64,000 bases of DNA from positions 246,483-310,482 of the forward strand of contig CARTIQ010000001.1 of the NCBI GenBank assembly GCA_949068525.1. Reading direction: 5' to 3'. Under the pieces are notes generated by a model that saw only the letters and a program-made list of their open reading frames with translations, made no database searches and had not been told where the DNA came from. This document shows, piece after piece, positions 32,382-40,678 of this stretch; within the stretch, counting starts at the first letter, position 1; each line of letters begins with the position of its first letter. Source of the DNA: an uncultured Eubacteriales bacterium (lineage in GTDB: Bacteria > Bacillota > Clostridia > Oscillospirales > Acutalibacteraceae). The position numbers were made by a program, and so were the translations under genes.

Positions 32382-33030
32382 CCGCAGCCAAGTCATCAAC
32401 CAGAACATCGGGCTTGTTCACGCTCTTGCAAAAAAGTTCAAGGGACGAGGAATAGAATACGATGATCTTTTTCAGGCCGGATGCTTGGGGCTTGTTAAGG
32501 CTGTCGACGCTTTTGACTCTTCGCGCGGGGTCAAATTCTCGACCTATGCCGTACCCGTGATTTTGGGCGAGATCAAGCGGCTTTTTCGAGACGGTGGCGC
32601 CATCAAGGTGGGCAGGAGTCTCAAGGAGCTCTCTCTAAAAGCCAGCCGGTTCATTAACGATTTTGCGGCTAAAAACGCTCGAGATCCGACCATCAATGAG
32701 TTAGCCCTCGCTTTAAACGTTGAGCCCACTGTTGCAGCTCAGGCTTTGGAGGTTTCTCGTGCGCCAATTTCTCTCACTGCCGACGATGAAGATGGTCAGC
32801 GCCAAATCGACATTCCAACCGACTTTCCAGACGAAAAACTGGCTGAAATAATCGCGCTAAAGCAGATTGTAAGCAGTCTTAACGAAAAAGATCGGTTCTT
32901 AATTTTGCTGCGATTCTTCAAAAACCAGACGCAAACTCAAACAGCCAAAATTTTAGGCATGACTCAAGTGCAGGTTTCTCGCCGAGAACGCGTAATTTTG
33001 AACAATTTGAGAGTTCAACTTAGCAGCTGA
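32374..33030 (+). CDS. sigF: RNA polymerase sigma-F factor
   Basis: 218-residue forespore-specific sigma factor. Region 2 contains YDDLFQAGCLGLVKAVDAFD and GVKFSTYAVPVILGEIKR; region 4 ends with QTAKILGMTQVQVSRRERVI. The ATG at 32374 gives MDSRSQVINQNIGLVHALA and overlaps spoIIAB by 8 bases; the longer open frame from 32317 lies wholly inside spoIIAB and is not used. The operon context distinguishes it from sigma-G, which has a similar sequence. Confidence 0.95.
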   Translation: MDSRSQVINQNIGLVHALAKKFKGRGIEYDDLFQAGCLGLVKAVDAFDSSRGVKFSTYAVPVILGEIKRLFRDGGAIKVGRSLKELSLKASRFINDFAAKNARDPTINELALALNVEPTVAAQALEVSRAPISLTADDEDGQRQIDIPTDFPDEKLAEIIALKQIVSSLNEKDRFLILLRFFKNQTQTQTAKILGMTQVQVSRRERVILNNLRVQLSS

Positions 33031-33366
33031 CTGGCTCTCACTGTATTTTTCGTTTTTAGAATAATTATTTTTCTATATGTGAAAATTAGACATTTTCCTA
33101 CAAGAGTTTAACAAGGGCAGATTCCAGAATCTAGCACGTCGGTTTAAAACTTTGTTGAAAATGTTGAAAAATATTCATTTCTATAAAAACTCATATACCC
33201 AAAATCGACAAAAACTTCTTTTTTAGAAAATTAATTTGCAAGATCCCTTGAAAAACAAGCATTTTAGTTTTTTGTTTAAATCTTTGTTAAATGTGTTGAA
33301 AATATTAGTTCTGTTTAATGATAAAATATAAAAATCTTCATAATTTAATTTATTTTGACATATTTC
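33031..33366. other. Intergenic region sigF/mtnN with imperfect direct repeats
   Basis: 336 AT-rich bases between convergent genes. Two copies of a roughly 33-base sequence, GTTTAAAnCTTTGTT... to ...TTGAAAATATT, lie at 33142-33175 and 33274-33306. AGATTCCAGAATCT, a near-perfect palindrome, lies at 33120-33133. No gene or clear terminator is seen. Confidence 0.5.
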
Positions 33367-34053
33367 TTAAAAAGAAGAAATCGCCTTTGCAATTATTTTG
33401 GCGATTTCTTGCGATGCTAGAACCTTAAACTTTTCATAAGTCATGCCACTTTCTGCGTCTGCATTGTCCGAAATAACCTTTAGGGCCGCAAACTGTACGT
33501 TGTTCATAGCGCAAACCTGGCCTATGCTTCCGGATTCCATCTCACAAACCACTGCTTTGAACGTGTTTTTTATGTCCAATAATTTTTCTTTATTAGAAAT
33601 AAACTGATCTCCCGTTGCGATACATCCCAAGTGAGAAGCCTCATTAAACTGGGCTACAGCGGATCTTATTTTTTCGGTAACGTCCTTTGAGCAGGGGATT
33701 TTCAACATCCCTAAGCCAGAGATAAACCCGCGCTCATCGCCCACAGCAGAGGTATCAACGTCATGCTGCACAACGAAATCAGCTATTACTACATCCCCAA
33801 TCTTTATATCATCCTTCAAAGAGCCCGCTACGCCGATATTTATAATCACTTCTGGGCTGTATTTTGTTATCATTAGCTGTGCGCAGACTGCTGCGTTAAC
33901 TTTGCCCGGTGCGCATACTGACACTACGCAATTTAAATCATTTATTTTTCCTTTATAGAATTTTATATGCGCAAAAGTTTCAATTTCTGCTGCCTCCATG
34001 AGGTCTATTATATTTTTGACTTCTATTTGCATTGCACCGATTATCCCGATCAT
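33367..34053 (-). CDS. mtnN: 5'-methylthioadenosine/S-adenosylhomocysteine nucleosidase
   Basis: 228-residue nucleosidase that cleaves adenine from methylthioadenosine and S-adenosylhomocysteine, recycling by-products of SAM. It begins MIGIIGAMQIEVKNIIDLME; the catalytic aspartate lies in LKVISDNAD, and VVCEMESGSIGQVCA holds the Met-Glu pair that binds the ribose. VINIGVAGSL and GDQFISNKEK also match. GGGAG precedes the ATG. It is monocistronic. Confidence 0.95.
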   Translation of the reverse strand: MIGIIGAMQIEVKNIIDLMEAAEIETFAHIKFYKGKINDLNCVVSVCAPGKVNAAVCAQLMITKYSPEVIINIGVAGSLKDDIKIGDVVIADFVVQHDVDTSAVGDERGFISGLGMLKIPCSKDVTEKIRSAVAQFNEASHLGCIATGDQFISNKEKLLDIKNTFKAVVCEMESGSIGQVCAMNNVQFAALKVISDNADAESGMTYEKFKVLASQEIAKIIAKAISSF

Positions 34054-34086
34054 GCCTTGCTTTCTCCCTCACTTTATGATATCCTC

Positions 34087-34115
34087 ATTTTATCACATAA
34101 AAAATGTTGCTGCAA
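34087..34115 (-). promoter_or_regulatory. Sigma-A promoter for mtnN
   Basis: Minus-strand TTGCAG (34110-34115), 17-base spacer, TAAAAT (34087-34092), 34 bases before the mtnN start. Confidence 0.55.
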
Positions 34116-34259
34116 ACTCACTTGTTATTGTAAACTATCTCTGCTATTTGAGTCGTACAAATCTACAAAAAATTACCATGTTTTTCTATATATTGCTACA
34201 TTTTTTTAATTTAGTTCATATATTAAGATAATTCTTGTAATGTTTTTTGCGTTTTTTTA

Positions 34260-34288
34260 TTGACAATAAAAAAATAATGGTGTACTAT
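34260..34288 (+). promoter_or_regulatory. Sigma-A promoter upstream of the tRNA-like element
   Basis: TTGACA (34260-34265), 17-base spacer, TACTAT (34283-34288). It could drive the tRNA-like element at 34422 and the zinc-ribbon gene at 34530 as one transcript. The rest of the 368-base gap from 34054 shows no gene. Confidence 0.6.
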
Positions 34289-34421
34289 GATGTAGTGGTT
34301 TTGGTTGTTTGGCACTTTAACCTGCAAAATTTGGCGTTTTCTTTTAATTATATTATAACTTTTTTCTTTTTTGGGAATATACTATGATATTAAATTTTAA
34401 ATTATTATTTGTTTGTTATGT

Positions 34422-34499
34422 GCCCATGTAGCTTAGCTTAGAAGAGCGTTGGTTGTTTCAGTATTATCAAAGGCGTCGGTGCAAGTCCGTCCGGGGGCA
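34422..34499 (+). tRNA. tRNA-like element with enlarged anticodon loop (probable tRNA pseudogene)
   Basis: A 78-base sequence folds as a tRNA. Acceptor GCCCATG pairs with CGGGGGC (one A-G mismatch) and the discriminator is A. The D-arm is GCTT/GAGC. The T-arm is GTCGG/CCGTC (one mismatch) with the near-normal loop TGCAAGT. The anticodon stem TTGGT/ATCAA encloses 12 bases (34454-34465) where 7 are normal, so no anticodon can be assigned with confidence. CCA is not encoded. The frame GCGTTGG...CAAAGGC resembles tRNA-Arg. It precedes the zinc-ribbon gene by 30 bases. It is either a decayed tRNA or a tRNA-like structure in the leader of that gene. Confidence 0.5.
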
Positions 34500-34529
34500 A
34501 ATATTTTTAATCCAAAGCGAGGTATTTTA

Positions 34530-34805
34530 ATGTACGAAGACAAAACTCTCACCTGTAAGGACTGCGGTAACGAATTTACTTTTACCGCCGGTGAACAAGA
34601 ATTCTATGCGGAAAAAGGGTTCGTTAATGAACCACAAAGATGCAAGGATTGCCGCGATGCACGTAAGAATGCATCTAGAGAAGGCCGCGTAATGCACGAA
34701 GCTACTTGCGCTGCTTGCGGTGGCGTTGCTAAAATTCCTTTTGAGCCGCGCGAAGATCGTCCTGTTTATTGCAGTGAGTGCTTTGCTAAAATGAGAGAAG
34801 AATAA
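34530..34805 (+). CDS. Small zinc-ribbon protein
   Basis: 91-residue protein with four CxxC-type pairs: CKDCGNEF, CKDCRDAR, CAACGGVAKIPF and CSECFAKM, suggesting two zinc ribbons. The N-terminal half (MYEDKTLTCKDCGNEFTFTA, then EQEFYAEKGF) matches a widespread zinc-binding domain of small proteins in Firmicutes; the C-terminal half is the CxxC-type ribbon common in the same proteins. The role is unknown, perhaps nucleic acid binding. GAGGT lies six bases before the ATG. A terminator follows at 34836. Confidence 0.85.
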   Translation: MYEDKTLTCKDCGNEFTFTAGEQEFYAEKGFVNEPQRCKDCRDARKNASREGRVMHEATCAACGGVAKIPFEPREDRPVYCSECFAKMREE

Positions 34806-34835
34806 TTTTTTATTCATCTTTTTATTTGACCCTTG

Positions 34836-34879
34836 GCTCCCGGACTTACTTTTTGTGGTTTTGGGAGCTTTATTTTTTT
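34836..34879 (+). terminator. Terminator of the zinc-ribbon gene
   Basis: GCTCCC (34836-34841) pairs with GGGAGC (34863-34868), followed by TTTATTTTTTT. Confidence 0.7.
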
Positions 34880-34880
34880 G

Positions 34881-34909
34881 TTGACAAGAAATTTTTACGG
34901 GTTTAATAT
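34881..34909 (+). promoter_or_regulatory. Sigma-A promoter for the DUF1858-type gene
   Basis: TTGACA (34881-34886), 17-base spacer, TAATAT (34904-34909), immediately after the preceding terminator. Confidence 0.65.
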
Positions 34910-34953
34910 ATTATTTGTAGCGCATAATAATTGATGAAGGAGGTCTTTTTATT

Positions 34954-35172
34954 ATGACTGTTGATAAAACTACTCTTATTGGCGATATTTTGGATGCTGA
35001 TGAGACTACCGGTAGATATTTTGCGGAGATGGGTATGCATTGTTTGGGGTGTCCGGCTTCTCGCGGTGAAACTGTAGAGCAAGCTTGTGAGGTTCACGGT
35101 ACGGATGCCGACACGCTTATAAAAAAGCTTAATGAGCATCTTAGTTCTAGCAGCAATACGGGTTCTCGGTAA
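34954..35172 (+). CDS. DUF1858-type redox disulfide domain protein
   Basis: 72-residue protein. It begins MTVDKTTLIGDILDADETTG and contains the conserved MGMHCLGCPASRGETVEQAC, the CxxC motif of the small domain often linked to hybrid cluster proteins and to anaerobic redox metabolism. The expected role is a thiol redox or cluster-related function. AAGGAGG precedes the ATG. It is a single-gene unit, flanked by its own promoter and a terminator at 35203. Confidence 0.85.
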   Translation: MTVDKTTLIGDILDADETTGRYFAEMGMHCLGCPASRGETVEQACEVHGTDADTLIKKLNEHLSSSSNTGSR

Positions 35173-35202
35173 AATACTTTAAAAAAATTAATTTTTTGTC
35201 GG

Positions 35203-35237
35203 CCGCTCGGGCAGATTTTTGCCGGGCGGTTGTTTTT
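35203..35237 (+). terminator. Terminator of the DUF1858-type gene
   Basis: CCGCTCGGGCA (35203-35213) pairs imperfectly with TGCCGGGCGG (35220-35229), followed by TTGTTTTTG. Confidence 0.7.
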
Positions 35238-35277
35238 GATTATGCTACTTATATGCCACTGAGTTAGGGTTGATTGT

Positions 35278-35994
35278 ATGAAAAAAGCGCACAACACGCA
35301 GGTACACTTGGATGAACGGCTTTATTTATGCGCAAAAAACGTTCGGTTGGGCTCTACTGTTGCCGACATTGGCGCCGATCACGCTTACATTGCGATTTGG
35401 CTTGTTTTGAACGAGGTTTGCCCACGAGCGATTGCGACAGACTTGCGGTCTGGGCCTTTGATGAATGCTCAAAAAAACATCTTTAAATATGGCGTTGCGG
35501 ATAAAATTGAAGCACGGATTTCCGACGGACTGGATGCTGTTTTTCCTGCCGAGGTGGAGGATATTATTATTGCTGGAATGGGCGGCGAACTGATTATGCA
35601 GATCATTGCGCACGCTGATTGGCTTAGGGACCCTGCTAAACATTTGGTTTTGCAGCCTATGTCCGCCGAAGTGGAATTGCGAGAATTCTTGGCTTCTCAG
35701 AAATTTAAAATCGTTTCGGAGCAAGCTGTCGTCTCTTGCGGCAAAGTTTACACCGTTATGTCGGTCTTTTTTGACGCCAATTTTTCCCGTGGCGATGAGC
35801 TTTATCCCTATATTGGCCGGCTTGACGACAATTTGACTTTTGAGAATCGGGTTTACATTGAGCGGACAGTTCGCGATTTGAGGAACAAGCTCGCTGGTTT
35901 TTTGGCTACTAAAGACTTTAAGAAATCTACTGAGTTGCAAGGTATAATCGCACGGCTCGAAGATATTTGTAAGGGAGACTGTAGAAATGACTAG
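35278..35994 (+). CDS. trmK: tRNA (adenine(22)-N(1))-methyltransferase TrmK
   Basis: 238-residue SAM-dependent methyltransferase that modifies A22 of tRNA. It begins with LDERLYLCAKNVRLGSTVAD, the SAM motif is DIGADHAYIAIWLV, and IIAGMGGELIMQI plus LVLQPMSAEVELREFL are typical of the TrmK (YqfN) family. The C-terminus is a coiled coil. It overlaps the Nif3-like gene by 8 bases, the common trmK-yqfO arrangement of Firmicutes. Confidence 0.93.
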   Translation: MKKAHNTQVHLDERLYLCAKNVRLGSTVADIGADHAYIAIWLVLNEVCPRAIATDLRSGPLMNAQKNIFKYGVADKIEARISDGLDAVFPAEVEDIIIAGMGGELIMQIIAHADWLRDPAKHLVLQPMSAEVELREFLASQKFKIVSEQAVVSCGKVYTVMSVFFDANFSRGDELYPYIGRLDDNLTFENRVYIERTVRDLRNKLAGFLATKDFKKSTELQGIIARLEDICKGDCRND

Positions 35995-36766
35995 GGTTTT
36001 AGATATATTTGAATTTATAGATGGTTTTGCCCCTTTTGATTCTGCCATGGATTTTGACAATGTAGGCATTTTGGTAGGTAACGATCAGGCGCCTGTGAAA
36101 CGCTGCTTATTGGCACTTGATGTGACTTTGGATGTTATCGATGAGGCTAAAAGCCTTGGTACTAGCTTGATTGTTAGTCATCATCCTGTGATTTTTGAGG
36201 CTGTTAAGTCGTTGAGGCACGATTCTATCCCGCATGCTTTGGCTAAGAACGATATATCGGTGATTTGCGCTCACACAAACCTAGATATGGCACCATTTGG
36301 TGTGAATTCCTGTTTGGCTGACGCTCTTTCTTTGCGCAATTTAATAGCTTTGGATAACTATGAATCTAAGATTGGGCCGCGATCTGAGGGTTTGGTGGGC
36401 ACTTTGGATAATGCTTGCACTTGCCATGAATTTGCTTCTTTAGTTAAGGATCGCCTTGGTTGTGCTGGGTTGCGGTATATTCCTGCAGACTACAGCATAC
36501 GGCGAGTTGCGGTTTGCTCTGGCGCAGGTGGGAGTCTCATCAGGGCGGCGATTCATTCGGGTGTTGATGCTTTTGTTACAGGTGAAATTAAGCATCACGA
36601 AATTTTGATGGGTTTGCAGCACGGTATTTGCGTTATTGAGGCGGGGCATTTTAAGACGGAGGACGTTGCTATCTTGCCTCTTACAAAAAAATTATCTGAA
36701 AACTTCGGTGATGTCGAGTTTATTAAGTCTAAAGTTTGCGTGGATCCGATGAAATACCTTGTTTAA
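35987..36766 (+). CDS. Nif3-like dinuclear metal centre protein (YqfO family)
   Basis: 259-residue member of the Nif3/YqfO family, which forms hexameric rings with a two-metal site; it has been annotated as GTP cyclohydrolase 1 type 2, but the true substrate is uncertain. Metal ligands are in VSHHPVIF, CAHTNLDMA and the C-terminal EAGHFKTED. The protein lacks the large insertion domain of some members, consistent with 259 residues. It is cotranscribed with trmK. Its stop is 257 bases before nrdD. Confidence 0.92.
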   Translation: MTRVLDIFEFIDGFAPFDSAMDFDNVGILVGNDQAPVKRCLLALDVTLDVIDEAKSLGTSLIVSHHPVIFEAVKSLRHDSIPHALAKNDISVICAHTNLDMAPFGVNSCLADALSLRNLIALDNYESKIGPRSEGLVGTLDNACTCHEFASLVKDRLGCAGLRYIPADYSIRRVAVCSGAGGSLIRAAIHSGVDAFVTGEIKHHEILMGLQHGICVIEAGHFKTEDVAILPLTKKLSENFGDVEFIKSKVCVDPMKYLV

Positions 36767-36926
36767 TATATTTTAACTGTGATTTTTCCCTTTATTATCT
36801 ACATATGCTTACGTTGTTGTAACAAATGTGAAAAAATTTTGCCAAAACTTAACCGTTTTTGCATTAATTAACTACAAATCCGCCCGGTTTCTGCGTTTTT
36901 TTCTGTTTTATTTTTTTTAAAAAGTG

Positions 36927-36955
36927 TTGACAGTATTCTGTATGTAGAGTATAAT
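36927..36955 (+). promoter_or_regulatory. Sigma-A promoter for nrdD
   Basis: TTGACA (36927-36932), 17-base spacer, TATAAT (36950-36955), both consensus, about 70 bases before the nrdD start. Confidence 0.75.
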
Positions 36956-36977
36956 CTGTACTAACAACAGATTTTAG

Positions 36978-36991
36978 CACAATATGTTGTG
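36978..36991 (+). promoter_or_regulatory. NrdR-box-like palindrome
   Basis: CACAATATGTTGTG, nearly palindromic and similar to the NrdR box (ACACWATATMTTGTGT), lies 22 bases downstream of the -10 of nrdD. NrdR boxes usually come as a spaced pair; only one good copy is seen, so the assignment is tentative. Confidence 0.45.
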
Positions 36992-37023
36992 GTTTTATTT
37001 TGATAGAGGAGGGTTCTTATATT

Positions 37024-39414
37024 ATGATTGGCACTATTACTAAAAAAGTTGGAAGTAAACCTAATTTTTGTACTATAAAAACTATTACTAAACGCGACGG
37101 TATAAAGACCGAATTTAGCAAGGATAAAATTGCTCAAGCAATTTTTAAGGCCGCTATTAAAATGGGCGGAAGTGATTTTGATCTCTCTAAACGCCTTGCT
37201 AACCAGGTTGTTGAATTTCTTGAAAATGAACAACCTGCTGAGGTTACTGTGGAACATGTTCAGGATGTTGTTGAGAAAGTCCTTATCGAGAATGGGCACG
37301 CTCTTACTGCTAAGGAATATATTTTATACCGCTTTGAACGTACTCGTGCTAGAGAAATGAATTCTAAGCTGATGAAGGCTTATGAGGATTTGACTTTTAA
37401 ATCAGCTAAAGATAATGATGTGAAACGCGAAAATGCCAATATTAATGGCGATACCGCTATGGGAACTATGCTTAAATATGGCTCTGAGGGCGCTAAACAG
37501 TTTTATGAGATGTATGTGCTTGATCCGAAATTTGCTAAGGCCCACTCTAACGGTGATATCCATATTCATGACCTGGACTTTTTGACTTTGACTACTACTT
37601 GCTGTCAGATTGATTTGGACAAATTGTTTACTGGCGGGTTTTCTACTGGGCATGGCTTTTTGCGCGAGCCTAATGACATTATAAGTTACGCGGCTTTGGC
37701 TTGTATTGCTATTCAGGCTAATCAGAACGATCAACACGGTGGCCAGAGTGTTCCTAACTTTGACTATGCTTTGGCTAAGGGTGTTGCTAAGACTTACCGC
37801 AAGGCTTACCGTCAGAACTCAGTTAAGGCTTTGGAGATTTTGACTGATTGTGAGGATCCTGCTGCTTTATATGAAGGGATTTTTTCTCGTGCTCAAGAAG
37901 AGACTGGCGATATGCCTTCTTTGGAAAATGGTCAAGCTTATATGGCTCGCGAGCTCGAACTTTTGAGTGAGGTTTTGGGTGATGAGCGGTCTGCTAAAAA
38001 AGTGCAGAAGTTCGCTTATAATCACGCTAACGGGGAAACTAATCGTGCAACCTACCAAGCTATGGAGGCTTTGGTTCATAATTTGAACACTATGCATTCA
38101 CGTGCTGGTGCCCAGGTTCCTTTTAGCTCCATTAATTACGGTACTGATACTTCGCCTGAAGGTCGTCTTGTTATTAAGAATGTTCTTTTAGCAACTGAAA
38201 AGGGGCTTGGTAACGGCGAAACACCTATTTTTCCTATTCATATTTTTAAGGTTAAGGAGGGCATTAACTACAACCCTGCTGACCCAAATTACGATTTGTT
38301 TAAGTTGGCTTGCCGGGTTAGCGCTAAGAGATTATTCCCGAATTTTTCTTTTATCGATGCTCCTTTTAACTTAAAGTACTATCGCGCTGGGCACCCCGAA
38401 ACTGAGGCTGCTTATATGGGTTGCCGGACTCGCGTGGTTGCTAATCATTTTGACCCTACTAATGAAATTGTGAACGGTCGCGGAAACTTGAGCTTTACTT
38501 CTATAAATTTGCCACGGTTGGCTATTGAAAGCAAACAGAATATTGACATTTTTTACAAATTGCTGGATGAGCGGATTAATTTGGTTATTGAACAGCTTTT
38601 GTCTCGGTTTGAATTGCAGGCTGTTAAAACTGTTCGAAATTTTCCTTTCCTTATGGGGCAGGGTGTTTGGATTAATTCTGATGGATTGGGCCTGGATGAC
38701 AACGTCCGCGAAGTCTTGAAGCACGGCACCTTGACTACTGGTTTTATTGGGTTGGCTGAATGCTTGAAAGCTTTGACTGGTAAACATCACGGTGAGAGTG
38801 AGAGTTCTCAGAAGTTGGGTCTAGAAATTGTTAGCCACATGAGAAAGCGCATGGACGAGGCTTCTGATACTTATAATATGAATTTCTCTTTGATTGCTAC
38901 ACCGGCTGAGGGACTTTCTGGCCGATTTGTTCGCATGGACGCTAAAAAATATGGTAAAATTCCCGGTATTACCGACAGGGATTATTATACAAACTCCTTC
39001 CATGTGCCGGTTTATTACAATATTTCTGCTTTTGATAAAATTAAAAAAGAGGCTCCTTACCACGAACTTACTAATGGCGGCCATATTTCTTATGTTGAGC
39101 TAGATGGTGACCCATCTAAAAATCTTGACGCTTTTGAGCAAATTGTTCGCTACATGAAAGAATCTGGCATTGGGTATGGTTCTATTAACCATCCTGTTGA
39201 TCGTGATCCTGACTGTGGATATACTGGAATTATTGATGACGTTTGTCCTAAGTGCGGTCGCAAGGAGACTTCTGGTGGCCATGGGTTTGAACGTATTCGC
39301 AGAATTACTGGATATTTGGTTGGTACGGTTGACCGCTTTAATAATGCTAAACGGGCAGAAGAGCGCGATCGCGTTAAGCACTCCGTTGAAACTAAATGTT
39401 GTGACTTTCACTAA
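37024..39414 (+). CDS. nrdD: Anaerobic ribonucleoside-triphosphate reductase
   Basis: 796-residue class III reductase that makes dNTPs without oxygen, using a glycyl radical. The N-terminal ATP cone (TITKRDGIKTEFSKDKI) controls activity. Catalytic-core landmarks are GDIHIHDLDFLTLTTTCCQI and NLNTMHSRAGAQVPFSSIN. Near the C-terminus a CxxC zinc site (DCGYTG...CPKCGRKE) is followed by the radical-bearing RRITGYLVGTVDRF. The ATG at 37024 has GAGGAGGG upstream; an earlier in-frame codon at 37000 lies before that site. nrdG follows. Confidence 0.97.
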   Translation: MIGTITKKVGSKPNFCTIKTITKRDGIKTEFSKDKIAQAIFKAAIKMGGSDFDLSKRLANQVVEFLENEQPAEVTVEHVQDVVEKVLIENGHALTAKEYILYRFERTRAREMNSKLMKAYEDLTFKSAKDNDVKRENANINGDTAMGTMLKYGSEGAKQFYEMYVLDPKFAKAHSNGDIHIHDLDFLTLTTTCCQIDLDKLFTGGFSTGHGFLREPNDIISYAALACIAIQANQNDQHGGQSVPNFDYALAKGVAKTYRKAYRQNSVKALEILTDCEDPAALYEGIFSRAQEETGDMPSLENGQAYMARELELLSEVLGDERSAKKVQKFAYNHANGETNRATYQAMEALVHNLNTMHSRAGAQVPFSSINYGTDTSPEGRLVIKNVLLATEKGLGNGETPIFPIHIFKVKEGINYNPADPNYDLFKLACRVSAKRLFPNFSFIDAPFNLKYYRAGHPETEAAYMGCRTRVVANHFDPTNEIVNGRGNLSFTSINLPRLAIESKQNIDIFYKLLDERINLVIEQLLSRFELQAVKTVRNFPFLMGQGVWINSDGLGLDDNVREVLKHGTLTTGFIGLAECLKALTGKHHGESESSQKLGLEIVSHMRKRMDEASDTYNMNFSLIATPAEGLSGRFVRMDAKKYGKIPGITDRDYYTNSFHVPVYYNISAFDKIKKEAPYHELTNGGHISYVELDGDPSKNLDAFEQIVRYMKESGIGYGSINHPVDRDPDCGYTGIIDDVCPKCGRKETSGGHGFERIRRITGYLVGTVDRFNNAKRAEERDRVKHSVETKCCDFH

Positions 39415-39477
39415 TTTATTGAGTTTGTTTTTTGTATTTATTTAGATTCAGATTTATGTTTTTATAATAGGGCTATG

Positions 39478-39499
39478 AGGTCTAGCTTTGGCTAGGCCT
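39478..39499 (+). promoter_or_regulatory. Hairpin between nrdD and nrdG
   Basis: AGGTCTAGC (39478-39486) and GCTAGGCCT (39491-39499) form a 9-bp stem with a 4-base loop and no U-run. It may be a processing or stability element that lowers nrdG relative to nrdD. A TATAAT-like box lies just upstream (39463). Confidence 0.45.
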
Positions 39500-39529
39500 C
39501 CTGTTGTGCTATGTTTGAAAGGGTGTGCT

Positions 39530-40042
39530 TTGGAATTGAGTAAGTTAAGGATTTCTGGGATTATTGCGGAGTCTATTGTAGATGGCCCTGGGATACGGTT
39601 TGTGATTTTTACGCAGGGTTGTTTTCATCATTGCAAGGGCTGCCATAACCCTCATACTTTTGACATTAATGGCGGAACCCTTATGGACACTGACGACTTA
39701 ATTACTAAGATCAAGAAAAATCCTCTTCTGAAGGGCGTTACTTTTTCTGGCGGTGAACCTTTTTTGCAGGCTGGTGCTTTGTCTGAGATTGCTAAGGAGT
39801 GCCATTCTCTTGGGCTGGACGTTATCTCTTACACTGGTTATACTTTTGAAGAGCTGGTCGCAGGATTTGAGGAGCATCCTGAGTGGAAGTCTCTTTTGGA
39901 AAACATCGATATTTTGATTGATGGGCCTTTTATTGAGGAGAAAAAAAGTTTGATGCTTTTATTTCGTGGATCTTCAAACCAGCGGATCCTAAACGCGCGA
40001 GAATCTTTGATTAGTCTTAGCCCGGCTGAGATGGAATTATAG
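39530..40042 (+). CDS. nrdG: Anaerobic ribonucleotide reductase activating protein
   Basis: 170-residue radical SAM enzyme that installs the glycyl radical in NrdD. The cluster-binding CxxxCxxC is in QGCFHHCKGCHNP; VDGPGIRFVIFTQG precedes it and FSGGEPFLQAG is the second family motif. The start is probably the TTG at 39530 with AAAGGG six bases upstream; the open frame extends to 39488 across the hairpin but lacks a ribosome binding site there. Confidence 0.93.
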   Translation: MELSKLRISGIIAESIVDGPGIRFVIFTQGCFHHCKGCHNPHTFDINGGTLMDTDDLITKIKKNPLLKGVTFSGGEPFLQAGALSEIAKECHSLGLDVISYTGYTFEELVAGFEEHPEWKSLLENIDILIDGPFIEEKKSLMLLFRGSSNQRILNARESLISLSPAEMEL

Positions 40043-40045
40043 ATT

Positions 40046-40678
40046 CTATTTTTTATTTTTGTTTTTATTGCCTTTTGAGTCTTCACAAAACATAAGAGTA
40101 TAGCCCTTTTGCCCTTTTTGTGCCGCTTCTTTGCACTGCGAAATCGCCAATTTTAATAATTCTATATCTGGCAGCACTTCGCTTTTGTTTGTTAGCTTGC
40201 CCATTTTTTCTTCTATTTCATAATTTTCTAATATCATCCTTGCAACTGTTGCTCTTGCTTGTAGAGAAGTTTGACAATACGCCGCTAGCAGCTGCAATAG
40301 CGCTATCCACGAACCCCCGTGTATTCCGCTCATTAGGTAGATTAGTTCTTTTTTCTCTTTTGTGCTTATATTTCTTATTAATTTCAACAAAGTCTCACAG
40401 AGTTTTTCCTCATCGTGCGGTAAGTTCTTCTCTTCAAAAATTTGTGGATATAAAAATTCCATAAAATATTTTGTTGGGTTTAGACCTAGCAGCTGAAACC
40501 AATCTGATGCTTGGAGTAAATTTGGCGCACTTAATCCCTTTTCCCAGTTTTGTATTGTCTTTCTCGAAACACCCAAGTTAAGCGCTACAAATTCTTGTGA
40601 TTTGCCTGCATCGGCTCTTGCCTTCCACCATATTTTTGAAAAACGTTTAGCTCTGTCTATTCGCAACTCATCGTACAT
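40046..40678 (-). CDS. XRE-family helix-turn-helix regulator
   Basis: 210-residue protein. The helix-turn-helix (about residues 18-60) reads WKARADAGKSQEFVALNLGV, then SRKTIQNWEKGLSAPNL, with the following WFQLLGLNP. The C-terminal 140 residues are helical and unfamiliar, with SGIHGGSWIALLQLLAAYC, and a lysine/asparagine-rich tail. It is convergent with nrdG (3 bases apart) and divergent from the small gene at 41150, which it may regulate. A terminator-like hairpin lies in its leader (40757-40778). Confidence 0.8.
   Translation of the reverse strand: MYDELRIDRAKRFSKIWWKARADAGKSQEFVALNLGVSRKTIQNWEKGLSAPNLLQASDWFQLLGLNPTKYFMEFLYPQIFEEKNLPHDEEKLCETLLKLIRNISTKEKKELIYLMSGIHGGSWIALLQLLAAYCQTSLQARATVARMILENYEIEEKMGKLTNKSEVLPDIELLKLAISQCKEAAQKGQKGYTLMFCEDSKGNKNKNKK

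Noticed and set aside
34422..34499. Functional tRNA for UGA (anticodon TCA in TTTCAGT)
   Set aside because: With a 7-base loop centred on TCA the anticodon stem does not pair. The stems that do pair leave a 12-base loop, so no anticodon is assigned.
35326..36069. 247-codon minus-strand open frame opposite trmK
   Set aside because: Fully antisense to trmK and the start of the Nif3-like gene; no ribosome binding site and no protein-like domain pattern.
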